Positions 45,310-56,609 of a stretch of DNA of 64,000 bases are shown here, one piece after another (positions within the stretch are counted from its first letter, which is position 1; every line of letters starts with the position of its first letter). The DNA comes from Hofstenia miamia (lineage: Eukaryota; Xenacoelomorpha; Acoela; Hofsteniidae): contig CABFPE010000163.1 in assembly GCA_900660155.1 (NCBI GenBank), positions 575,897 through 639,896 of the forward strand, in the 5' to 3' direction. Under the pieces are notes generated by a model, which did not search any database, was not told the origin of the DNA, and saw only the letters and a list, made by a program, of their open reading frames with translations. Made by a program: the position numbers and the translations under genes.

Positions 45310-48300
45310 AACCACACCAGATGAAACAAATGGAAAACCAGCTGCCTGCAAGGAGATGAATGAGGCAAAGGCATAATCCTCAAGATGAAAGGAGCCTAGA
45401 TGTCACCCCTCATTGAGCAGAGGAGAGTGTATCCCAGAAATGAGGAAGGATGCAAGAGGAAGCAAGTAGCAGAACACATGACTACTCAGAGCGCCAAATA
45501 GCCCCTTGGGAGCATGATTCCCATGACTACTTGGGGCACCAAATAGCCTGTCAGGAGTGGACCTCAGATGACTACTTATGGCATCAAATAGCCCCTTGGG
45601 AATCTGAGGAGTCTAGTAATTACAGAGTGCCTTTTGCTAAATTAAGTGCTAACATCCAACCATCCCATAGTGACTTGAAAACCCCTTTTAGTCCTGGTCC
45701 ATCATCACACATGTCTTAGTGTTAGGTTCCAGAGGATCAAAGAACACTGAAGAAAAACCTCCAAGGTAGGAGAAAAAGTATTGCATTCTTACTTTATTGC
45801 AACCCCTAAAGCAGTCAGTTTTGTGTGTGACAACCTGTCAGAAGAGACAAAAAACAAGTTACACTGGACTTTAAACACCAAAAACCTTACTTGTGAGTAG
45901 ATGAAATTCCTTTTGTTATTGATGCAAAATGTAGACCTAAGGTCAACACCATTATCTGCTATGATTCTAAAATGCATGGAGGGCTCAAGAGACCCTATTG
46001 GCACAGCACTGTCCACACAATGTTAAACAAGGCTTTCAACCTAACACACCTCTGCCAGCTCTTAAGCAACAAGTTTACCATCCAAAAGTATAAGTGCATC
46101 AACATAGATTTTGATAACTTGCTTGTTATCTACTTCTTCAGAGTTGGCAAAGTTAACCATCTGAAAATAATGGAAAAATAGAGATTGTGTATTGGCTAGC
46201 TAAGGTTGAAAACATCCATCTAGCCGTGTTCATAAAGGAGGAATACCAGGACAAAATACCAGAGCAGGTTGTCAGTCTTCACCTCAGGATGTAAAACTTT
46301 ACCATTCTATACACCAGCTGCTACCATCCAATAAGCATGTACCAATCCAGTATTTTTTCAATCACCAAGCTAATCTACACAGACCTCCTTCTGTGCAAGA
46401 AAATACTGACTCACTGCCTTGTGGTGAACACAAGGCTTATCATCAATGCAGTTGTCCAGTTGCAAATCCTTGAGTCAATAAACACTAATTGGCCTGGCCT
46501 TGCCCTAGTAACCAACATGCATGTTAGTTTCACGTTTTTGCAAAGTGCTGCCACCCTCACTGAGATCAACAAAGTTTGGATGAATCTCAAAGCAGAGAGA
46601 AACCCCAAGTTCATTTGTCCCACTATTAACATCTACAGTCCCAATTTGCAGTATTTGAGATCTGTTGAGAGGCTCCTTATGGAACTACAAATTGCTTATA
46701 CTTCTCAAGGCCTTCATAACTTTGCTGAGCATTTATTTTCCAAAAAGTTCATACCGCCTATCCAGTCCTGTGGAGCTGTCTGGATAGTGACAATCTTTCT
46801 TATGTAAGACCTGCAAATTCAGCTGCCTTTGACTGAAACTCCTGAGAACATTTAGCAAGAAAATGTATGCATGAGCTCACTGTCTGCCCTACTGTGTGGA
46901 AGATAAGAAATGGGCTTCTACACTCATGCTCACTGCCATCATTGCATGGAAAAACCAAAAAGGCTATGGAGAGGTTCAAGAAGTTCTATGCCAGACTCAT
47001 CAGCATTAGTAGTCTGCTAGGGTGCCTTCCACCCCAGATGATCATCAATTGCCTCAGCATTGCTTTTGCTGACTTGAACATCTTTTCAGAGAACCTCCAA
47101 AAGTATATATGGGGAGCTACTACTGAAACCAAGTTCCCATCATTGGAATTCAACCATGTGCCACTCTGCACCAACCACAGCAGTTCTTAGAACTGGTGAA
47201 CCACTATGACATTCACACTAAAACAGAAATCTTGTTTAATCTGGAAAATGATGAATTATCTGGAGTGACTATAATAAGATCTCAGAGACACAGAGACAAG
47301 CTGTGAGAGATGCCAAGATAATCCCCATCACTGTTATTGAGCAGACCATGTGAACTCCTGAGCAGTTCTACCATGAGGAAGAGCTTTTATTGTCTTCTGC
47401 TATTGAAGTGTCCCCCAGTACAAAAGCCCTCATCAAGGGTATTAACTTACAAAAGTTCACAGGTGCCACCAACACTCCTGTGCATACACTGGCATAGTCA
47501 ACCACTGAGGATGAGCAAATTTTAACAATCAAGCACCAACCAGATGAGTTTACTGAGAAACTCTCTATTGTTAACTATGTCATCAAGCAAAATAGAGATA
47601 ACAACATTTTAGGTCTCATGAAGTAATGCCTAACCAAGATGTTCACCAAAGAGGAACTGGTACTTCTACAATCACCTGGGCACCAAATAGCCTTGGGTGT
47701 AGAATGTACCATGTCTCAACTTTGCATCAGCAATGCCCAAATCAATAAACTGAGCATGGACTCTGCAGCACTTTCTGGGACTCCATTAAGGACGCCAAAG
47801 TCAATTATCCCATTACCATAGGGACAGCCATGCTAAAGAAACAAGTCAAGTTCAACCTTGTTGAGACAAATGCAGAAAAGAACAATCTGTTGTGTATTCC
47901 TCCACCCTGCATAATGACTCAGCTCATTTTACCATCATGGCATGTTAAGAAAGGGTGTAGGAAGGTATCAGCTCACATTTCTGATAAAATCAACTATGTC
48001 TCCACAGCAGCCAAGATCACTAAGTTGATTCAAACAAAGGAGTATAAGGAGATTCAAGACACCCTGATCAAAGGCAGAAACCCAGAGCATGTCTACATCA
48101 ATGGCAAACTCACAATCAAAGGAATTTTTCAAAAGGGGCAACTAATCTCCACTCAACAGAATTGAGATAATTACTATGTTGTGAGCAGAAGTTACAGATC
48201 CAGAATAAATGACCTTACAGCAAATCAACTAGTATTGTTACTTATTCATGGTTGACTCAACTTGCATGGGATTGCTCAAAGAGGTCTTTGTACACTTCTA

Positions 48301-48660
48301 ACTAAACACCTGGATCAGTGCAGATATGCCCATACATCAGATATGGATGCACTCATGACCCTCATGATTGTGCTTAAATGTCTTCATCTTTATGAACAGT
48401 TTTACAACACTTTTATGTGGAGATTAAACAATTTACAAACAAATTGCCTGATCAGTTCCTGCCTGCCAGTGATCAAGTTTTTCTGCCTGAGAAGCAAAGC
48501 AGTGATGCAGAGAGAGACACTTATGCAGATATGTTGAAGTTACATCTTGGGACAACATCTTAGCTGCAGAAATGATTGAGGAGATGCAAAAGCTCCAATC
48601 AGGTCCCAAAGTCCAGCTTTTGCTGCAAACTTAATTGTGCAAAGGGGCATGTAGAGTCAC
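45310..48660 (+). mobile_element. Decayed, CpG-depleted element of unrecognised family
   Basis: About 3.3 kb of plus-strand sequence has coding-like composition spread over all three frames, as expected for an old transposable or virus-like element that is broken in many places. Readable pieces include a tandem-repeat segment (DYLGHQIACQEW, at 45.48-45.61 kb), NLTHLCQLLSNKFTIQKYK (46.05 kb), RNPKFICPTINIYSPNLQYL (46.6 kb), FTEKLSIVNYVIKQNRDNN (47.55 kb), KGRNPEHVYINGKLTIKGIF (48.1 kb) and GIAQRGLCTLLTKHLDQC (48.28 kb). I cannot match these to RT, integrase, transposase or a capsid family. It could be the structural-gene part of a retroelement. No terminal repeats were found. Confidence 0.5.
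45478..45612 (+). repeat. Three in-frame 45-bp tandem units (15 residues each)
   Basis: Units start at ATGACTAC at 45,478, 45,523 and 45,568. They encode DYSERQIAPWEHDS, DYLGHQIACQEWTS and DYLWHQIAPWESEE. A related stretch (GGGCACCAAATAGCC, encoding GHQIALG) recurs at about 47,678-47,700. Confidence 0.85.
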
Positions 48661-49193
48661 TCAGGGCCCTATTTTTTGATTTTATTATTTAGTGCTTTGA
48701 AAATAGTGTTACGTCTTTTGATGATTAGGTGCTATCAATTTGTATCAATTTCTTTAATTCAATTTGTTCACATTTTTTAGTGTAGTTATTTGATAGAATT
48801 ATTATTTGCAGCTTGGTTTGAATTACATGTGATTGCTCATTTGTCAGGTCCATCTGCTCTCAACTCCACCATTTCCTCCATCCATACATTGACAAAGGAA
48901 ATAAATGAAAATATAACAATCCCCCTTAACATATTTATAACTACTTTTAAACACCTACAATCCAAATATCAATTCATTTTTTCATTAAAACAATATTGAA
49001 ATAGTGATTTATAAATCTATCTAATCAAATTACAGTTTTTTCAAATTTGAACCAATATTCATATTATTTCATAAATTGTGAACAAAGCATTGATCAAATA
49101 AAAAATCTTACAGTGCAATTCAGAAGATTTGAAAATAGGTAGAATGAGCAATTTTCAACAAAAATTTTGGAAATTTTGGCATAAGAAGTCAGG
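48661..49193. other. CpG-poor AT-rich DNA, nothing recognised
   Basis: A 69-codon chance frame at 48,790-48,999 has no motif. Confidence 0.4.
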
Positions 49194-49201
49194 GCAGCAA
49201 T

Positions 49202-49498
49202 CAGGGTTTATGAGACCTTGATAAAGTAGGTCTTGTGTCTCATATGTCAAAAAAAGTCTAGAGTCTCAGTCTTGGCCAAGACTAAGCTTAAGTCTCAAGT
49301 ATTGTCTTGAATTTTTTTTGGTCATTTTTTTTGGTTAATGATGTAAAGAATTCAAACAATTGCAGTGAAGTAATCCTCATTTTGAGCCAATGTTTTTGAA
49401 GAAAGATTTTTTAATACAAAAAGTCAATTTAATTTACATTTTTGAAATGAAATTGAGACATCAAAATTATATAGCTTTGTCTCATCTCATAAACCCTG
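49202..49498. mobile_element. hAT-type MITE with 8-bp target duplication GCAGCAAT
   Basis: The 297-bp element begins CAGGGTTTATGAGA and ends with the complement CTCATAAACCCTG. It is flanked by perfect GCAGCAAT at 49,194-49,201 and 49,499-49,506. The interior is rich in AGTCTCA/TGAGACT-type repeats and has a palindrome with GTCTTGGCCAAGAC at about 49,269-49,284. It has no coding capacity. The duplication is intact, so the insertion can be placed exactly. Confidence 0.9.
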
Positions 49499-49506
49499 GC
49501 AGCAAT

Positions 49507-50598
49507 TAAGGATTTCAAAAAATGCAGACAATCTGATTGGATGAAAACATATGTTGACCTCATCAAAGTCCAAGGCATTAAAGTCTGAGGCAGGCTTTAA
49601 AGATTCCTGATTGTTGCTAGTTTATAGGGGTGTCCTAATATGAAGTGAAATATTAATAAACAAAATGTTAAAGACCCTATTGATATTTAAAAGAGAAAAT
49701 TTCCTATTATGGAAGATTGACAGGGAATTTTGGAAAATATTGTTTTCAATATTATTTCTTGTATTACTGCAAATATCTAAAAGTAAAAATTTCCAAATTT
49801 TGAATTTTCAATTTTGAGAAAAACATTTTTTTAATTAATATTTTTTAAACTGTTCATATTTAGAAAGGACTGAACAATTTAGAATATCCTTTCAAAACTG
49901 TGCATTTTGGTGTAAAAATCTTATTCATAGCTTCATTATATCAAAAGTTATTAAAGAAAATATATTTTCTGAAAAATTTGCCCAGCTCTGGCCAGCCTAG
50001 CTCAGCTAATATTGATTGTAGAGCTAAATATGCTAAGATACAAATTATTTCAGTAAAATATGCTACTTAAGAATTCAAATGGAGCTGTGATATCTTTAAA
50101 ATTTTTGTTGCTATAGCCTGTTAAAGTTAAGATATAATATCTAAAGGCCAACCCAGGTTTTCAGAATAATTTTTTTTTAAAAATTTATTGCTGTGTGAAA
50201 TGTTTGTCTGAACAAACAATCATGATCAGAATTTAGATCACTAGTGTGAAAAAACAAAAAAAATTTTCCAAATAAATGGTATAAAAAATTTACAAATTCA
50301 GGCTTATTAAAAAATTTATTTAAACTTCTAATTTTGGGAATTTAAAAAAACTTTTAATTTTCAAATTCCATTGCCAATTTATTGCATGAGCTCTCTCCAA
50401 ATATCATCAATGACAGCAAGCAATTATTTTCCATTAGAAGGCACCATTGCCATATTCAGGCTTGTAAAAACTTAAGATCTTCAACTTGCAGAGTTCTATA
50501 AGCCTGCAAAATTTGATGGTGATAGCTGAAATATTGAAAAATGTGTTTTTCAAGAAATTTAGAGAAAGCATAGAAAGCAACTAACATTGCTTCACAAG
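49507..50598. other. CpG-poor AT-rich DNA, nothing recognised
   Basis: No exon, repeat end or RNA gene seen. Confidence 0.4.
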
Positions 50599-50757
50599 AG
50601 AACACAATTGAACTAAAATTTTTCTCTATTTACAAATGCTTTTTTGTTTCTTATATACAATGCATATTAATAATATGTACAAATATACTAGTCACAAGTA
50701 AACACAAAAAGCATGTGAGCTGGCCAATCCTAAAAAACAATGCCTGCTGATGCTACA
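50599..50757 (-). repeat. LTR-like interspersed repeat, copy 2
   Basis: Diverged partner of 18,207-18,373, same strand. Shared landmarks on the minus strand are TGTAGCAT, GTGACTAGT, TTGTATATAAG and CAATTGTGTTCT. The possible TATA box is conserved. Both copies sit in CpG-depleted blocks. Confidence 0.5.
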
Positions 50758-51299
50758 CTAATATTCTGTCTACTTACTATATCAATGTTGCTTGATTTTG
50801 ATTGGGTTCAAAAAATTTGTCCTTAAAATCCCCTTAGTACTTTTTTCATCAAATTGAAAACATTCAAAACTGGTCAATTCCCTTTCAAAAAATATTAAAA
50901 TTTTGTTATCAAAGGTGATATGTAAATCAATAATTCATAATTTTGTAACCCATATATAATGGATTAATATCAAAAATATTTTATTCCCATCAAATTTTAT
51001 GATTTGGATTATGGTTTTTTACAGTTATTCATTAAAAATAAATTATGGATTTTACCATAATATGTTAATGCAGGCCACAAGTTTTGAAAGTTTGAGGTGA
51101 AAAAGCATCAGCATGGAACAGAATTTAGCACATGAAGAATTCTGTCAAAATATATAGTATTAACTTATAAAATAATAAGCATAAATTTTGAATTTTTGCA
51201 TAAGTTGCTTATAAATCAAATAATGATTTTAAATGTGTATTGAAAATTAACCGTTACCTTCTAGTGATTATTGTAACCAATTGCTTTTATTCCACACAA

Positions 51300-53080
51300 T
51301 GTTCTTAGCCAATCAAATTTCGTGAAAATGTAACTGTTCTGCTGTTTAGTTTTTGTCATATAAGTTTTTATAAATATGTAGAAACTTTTAATTAATATTA
51401 ATGCATATGCAAATGAATATATGTGAAATATCTATTACATCATTACCTTTTTGTATTTATAGTTTTCCGTTACTGAAGATTTTCATAAGTTCATCTGTTA
51501 TTGTATTGAGAGCCGCAATATTTTCAAGTATTACAATTTCAAAAACTCGAAGCGAAATGAATTCGCGAAACTGAATCAATGAAACTCGAAAGAATATCAC
51601 TGTTTATTTTCGAATGAATATTATTTGGAAATACAAATATCAATAGCACTTAAATCTGAACTTTAGCACAGTAAAATTATATTGAGTTCTTTGTATAACC
51701 ATGTTTAATAAAACATATTTTCATCAAGAAATGCTTAATTGAAGCGTAGATACTCGAACTGAATAACACGAATTAACTCGAAATTTCTGAAAATTGAAGT
51801 CATTTTTGAAAGTTGCATTTTTATTTTTAGTTGTATTACTTAATTTGCATTTTTAATTGACAATGGTCAAAATTTGATTTGGGTTGTAACATGTTTTCAA
51901 TCTTTCGATAGCAAGGGCAAGTCATTAGATCAATCTCCAATTTTTCCCCCTTTGTAGATTTTATGTGATCGTTCTGTGATCTGGTTCTTAGGTATCTTTT
52001 AAAAGCAAAAAAATTTTCAATGATTCCTACAATGAATAGCTCTCTCATTGGATTCCATTTGTGTAATAAACAATGTTTAAAATCCGTATTGATATAAATG
52101 GAGAACACAGAATTTTTCCTAACGTGATGCTGAACTATTCCATGAAATTATCATATGGTATTTTAAATGAAGCACTGATAAACTTTGACAGTAAAATGAT
52201 GTAAGATTCGAAAAGACGTTCTCGACATTGGCACTGGCTCTCTTCGAGATAGCTGCTTCCATTCATAACATTATCCATTTCCAAAACTTCATTGACATCT
52301 GAATTCTTAGTAGTTTGACATTATCTTTGTACAGTTCTAGTGCCAATTGTACAATACACTTTGTATCCTGCTTCCCTAACAAGTTGCAACAGGATATCTA
52401 GGCAGTGTCAAAATAGTTTCTTGCAATGAAAAGACCCTTGTTGGTTTTATTCATTTTTTCATAACTGATACAAACAAATCTGTAGCAAGATTCTTGCCAT
52501 ATACAAAGTCTGCTAGCCGATCCATGTTACATGAAGCAGTTCATCGTACATTTCCTTTAAAATTTTGATTGCTTTCAAAATTTTTGATTGTGGTATCTTC
52601 CCCAGAAATCTTGATGATCGCTGATGTAATAAGCTGAATTATAGTCTTGCTGTCTGTTCCAGAGATTTGCATGACTTAAGTTTTTCAGTTGAATCCACAT
52701 ATCCCACCAGGGCTTCTGATATCTTTCCGTCGTATGCATTAGTCGCCTAATCAACTCGTTTAAAGTCCTAAAGACGAATCTAATCCTATAGCTTTCCCAG
52801 TACATTTCACCAGCAATTTCCGAAATGAAATGTATTCAATTTTGTGTAATATGCCCGACACAAAACAAGTGTCGCGAATTGATTCTCTAGTGGGAATGTT
52901 GTCTTGATTTTAGCAAGCAATATAGGTTGTATTTCGTTGTTTGAAATTGTTTGCCTCAATTAATGTCAGCGGAACATGTTAACAAAATATCGTGTTAGAT
53001 ATTGCATTATATGTCAAAATGTTGCCCTCATCGGCCAATGTTTTGATGAATTCTACTCCACTGAGATAAATAGCATTGAT
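51300..53080 (-). pseudogene. Decayed coding-like region of unknown origin
   Basis: On the minus strand several short pieces look like former coding sequence in changing frames: EFIKTLADEGNILTYNA (53.03 kb), AYDGKISEALVGYVDSTEKL (52.73 kb), REAGYKVYCTIGTRTVQR (52.36 kb) and FSIYINTDFKHCLLHKWNP (52.08 kb). The 'G-YKVYCTIGTR' piece resembles the GTIR step of piggyBac transposases, but the order of the other pieces does not support that. CpG is normal here. Either an old transposase pseudogene or chance. Confidence 0.25.
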
Positions 53081-54991
53081 TATACAAGTAAACACAACGA
53101 TAATTTTTAACGAGTATTTTAATCACTGTGCATATGTTTCTAAGAAATACCATTGGCTAATTATAAACTTCAAAATTGAGTCACTTTTCTTAGAAAAGTC
53201 ATTGCTATTTCTGAGAATTATTTCAAAATAGTATATTTTTTGGAAAATGCGTTAAGATTGCATAATTGCATAAAAACTGACAAAGCTAAAGAATGCTTAA
53301 AAAATTTCGCAATGTTAAACGGAATTTTTTCCGTGCTCTGATTACAATGCAATTTTGTTATGGTTTTTGTGCTAAATTAAGTACATATGTTTTATCATTA
53401 GAATGCAGTAAAAGTAAAGAATCATGTTAATCCGTATCCGATTAATTGAAGAAAAGTGTTCCAACTATTGCGACGTTTTACATTTGGCTATAAATAGGTT
53501 AAATTCAAGTTGGTGTAGTTGATGTCAAGAACGATTTATTAGTTGTAGAACCATTATCTTGAGACAAATAATTAAAACTACTCTTAGAATATTTGAAATA
53601 TAGCAAATAGGTGGAAGGATAGAATACATCAATGTCTTTTTGAGAGACACAGAGTTATGACTATTTTTTAGTTTTGCTGTCATCTACGTTGACAAATAAT
53701 CTGAATATAGTCTCTATTACTTTTTAAAGTTGGTATCATAGTGTTTTGGGTTATTGTTGTTCAGAGTAGAGTATAGTAGCTTTTTAAGAGTAGTTGTTGC
53801 ATTGTAAGCCATATAATTCATTCAGTTAAAGCTTCGAAGACGTTCCGATTTGAAACAAAAACTATACGTTAATCTTAACTTAAATGTACAATATGAAATC
53901 TGGAACTGCTTAGAAAATCAAAATTGAATCGTTTCTAACTCCGATTTTTATTGCTTTACAATTATTTTCTTGCGTCCTTGTGAGTCGATTCAACTGTCTA
54001 ATCTACCTGCATCTATCAGTGGGAAAGCTTGGAATATTCTTTGCTTTGCAATGACCTTCTAAATTTCTTTCCATATATTTTTTAAATGGCAGAACTATTT
54101 GAGTAAAGCCATATGAAGCACAACTTACAGAACTAAACTGTAGGACTGTTGAAAAAATTATTGCAATTACACATTATATAACTGATGATGCATGAACCAA
54201 GTAATTTAACGAGCATTCTGAATCGATTACAATATCTGTAAGTGCTCCTGCAACCATTTCAAAAAACTCCATCCAAGGACGACGACGCCGCCGTTAATTA
54301 AATTCTAGCATCTAAAATTAGTTATGTACTTGATAACTTTAGGAAAAACCAGGTTACTGTGTTAAAGAAGGCAACTCTGCAGAATTTTCAGGACCAAATA
54401 GCAAAAATATATATTGAATAAATCCCATAAATATAACACATTATTAAACTAATAGTCATTAATAGTTTAAAGCATACTATCGAGTTAGCTATTCAGTGGT
54501 ACTAGTGGTCGCACAGTAATTTTTCCCAAATATATATTAAATCATAGTACAAGTGTGTGAAAGTTTTGGCAGATAATGACATAGTGAAGTGGAGCGGTCT
54601 AATTTGAACGAATACCATAAAGTGATTGATTGCGTTGTATTTCCATAATAAGCTAATTTCTGTTTCATTTTCATGTAAATTAGAATTTAATGATGTTTGA
54701 AATCGAGAGTTTGTTTTACTTTGCCCTGTACTGCATTAGTGGTCTACGATCCTGAAAGAGTTTAGTTGCTAAACGTGTTCGTCTAAATTACTTCTAAAAC
54801 ATTATGCAAATGACATATTTATTTAAATGATTGTATAATTACTCCATAAATTCTGAATCGGTACCATTTTAGCCATGCATGAGGCTACTTTCTTATTAGG
54901 ACCATGTATATCCGAGATCAATGTGAAATGGTAATTAATTTGTAGAACTATTGAAATTCAATTTTTAATGAAACTTTGTTGCATTCAACAT
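53081..54991. other. AT-rich stretch, nothing recognised
   Basis: No credible exon or element boundary. A short GACGACGACGCCGCCG run at about 54,276-54,292 is the only unusual composition. Confidence 0.4.
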
Positions 54992-55013
54992 ATATATGTA
55001 TATATATATATAT

Positions 55014-56314
55014 AACTCATACTTGAGCTTTGTACTATGAAAATATGTGTACAAAGTGCAAACTGAACCGATTTTTCCATAGTACAAATCACAAGTTAGA
55101 TGTTCGGTTTTTAGACTATATTTTTATATTAGGAAATTTCCACATAACTAAAAAACACATTCTAAAGCTTTGTTAAATTCACAAATTTTTATTAAAAAAA
55201 ATCACTGATGCCTCAATATAAAAAATGTATGCATACTTACGCTTTTTGTACACTTTTTTAAAAATTCTCTTATAATCTTCAAAAAATACACTCACACCTA
55301 AATCCAGTTTGGAAATGACTAGCACATTCGAAAAGTTCTATTTAGAACAAATACGAAATTCAACATTTACGCGCGTAGTTTTAATCGCGAATTTTTATTA
55401 TGCTGTAGTAACTCCTTGCACATCAGGCAAATTAACCACTATTAATAGGCGCGTAAATATATTGAATGGCATCATTTAGCTAGTTATGTATTTGTAGTAC
55501 ATAATACCTATAACATATATGAATAGCAATTAATACAGATTGCCCATTTAGAAGACACAGCAAGAAAAAGCTTTGTTACTGCACCTAGGCACGTTGAGTT
55601 CAGTGAATTTCTGAGCTTAGTGTTGGCAAATTGCAGTAACTCTGATGTAGTGCATTACCCATAATTATTAGATTTGCCAATCAAGTACGTGCCTCGTAGT
55701 AGTGAATTGTTTATATGACTGCATTAATGCATACAAAAACGAAGACGCAATATAATGTTGTTTGATTAACTGCAACTACGTAGTGATTCCGATTATCGAT
55801 CTCTCCATTCACTTGATTAAAGTTATTACTGCTAGCCCCGGGTAACCTTTCGCGGTAAGCTCAGATTATGTTACTAGTAATGTTATTAGTAACTTACTAG
55901 TAAATATATTTATTAGCTAATAGTAACGGACCAACCCTAGCTGTACTGTCCCAGTAAACAAAAAATCTGGTTTAAAAATTCATTGTAAAGTAAATCAAGC
56001 CTTTTCGCGTTTTTAAGTTGTAATTTCTAGCATAATTGTTGATTGTTGAAATAAATGTTTTTGATAAGAATGTGTTTGTACAACGCGCAAGTATGCGTGT
56101 ATTTTGTGTACAAAGCGCAAGCTTCGGATCCTGCTAACTTTTTTTTCAAATTTATTGTTTCTGGTAAAAAAATCATTATATATCAAAATACTAATTATAA
56201 TTAAATTGCCATAATTTGCAAAGGTGCATAGTTTTCGAGAAATTTTATTTGAAAGTTAATAATGTGTACAAACTGCAAGTGTGCGTGGGAATTGTACAAA
56301 GCGCAGTTAGCGGG
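55014..56314. repeat. Segment with recurring GTACAAAGCGCAAG motif between two (TA)n tracts
   Basis: A motif close to GTGTACAAAGCGCAAG recurs near 55,049, 55,235-55,255 (inverted), 56,078, 56,106, 56,263 and 56,296. A looser version (GCTTTGTACTAT) is at 55,029. Copies cluster at the two ends of a 1.3-kb segment that lies between (TA)n at 54,992-55,013 and (TA)n at 56,316-56,367. This looks like the subterminal repeats of a non-autonomous element inserted into a TA tract, but no clean terminal inverted repeat was seen. Confidence 0.5.
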
Positions 56315-56332
56315 NATATATATATTTATTTA

Positions 56333-56367
<35 letters not shown>
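56315..56367. repeat. Single N and interrupted (TA)n tract
   Basis: An ambiguous base at 56,315 is followed by TA/TTTA-type low-complexity sequence. Probably a local assembly joint. Confidence 0.85.
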
Positions 56368-56373
<6 letters not shown>

Positions 56374-56609
56374 TGCCCTAAAAATGCGCTAAATGTTATT
56401 TGGCCCCTGTAAGCACTAGGCATGAAGAAAGTAGTTTTTTATGAAGCTATATTTTTTATGTTTAGTTATTGTAAATTAATATATACACACAAAATTTTCA
56501 ATAAAAAAAAATTTCTCTATATTACGTTTGAAATTGATGCTAAATGCTTACTTTTTGCTTAGCGCCAAATATATGCATTACTAATTTTATTTGCCAGATA
56601 TATATAGGG

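Larger units (their letters stand above)
45250..51250. other. CpG-depleted block 3
   Basis: About 6 kb with roughly half a dozen CG dinucleotides by eye (for example 45,491, 46,222, 46,533, 46,757, 47,798, 48,713). It begins where the MITE ends and stops near 51.25 kb, where CpG returns (51.47 kb onwards). Contains an unrecognised decayed element, a hAT MITE and an LTR-like repeat. Confidence 0.75.

Noticed and set aside
47560-47660. BEN-domain-like reading around MFTKEELVLLQSPG
   Set aside because: Only a short resemblance (FTKEEL after LGLMK). The rest of the domain is not readable, so the family of the 45.3-48.7 kb element stays open.
52240-52420. piggyBac transposase remnant
   Set aside because: One GTIR-like piece alone. 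Other expected boxes are absent or in the wrong order, so only an unknown decayed region is reported.
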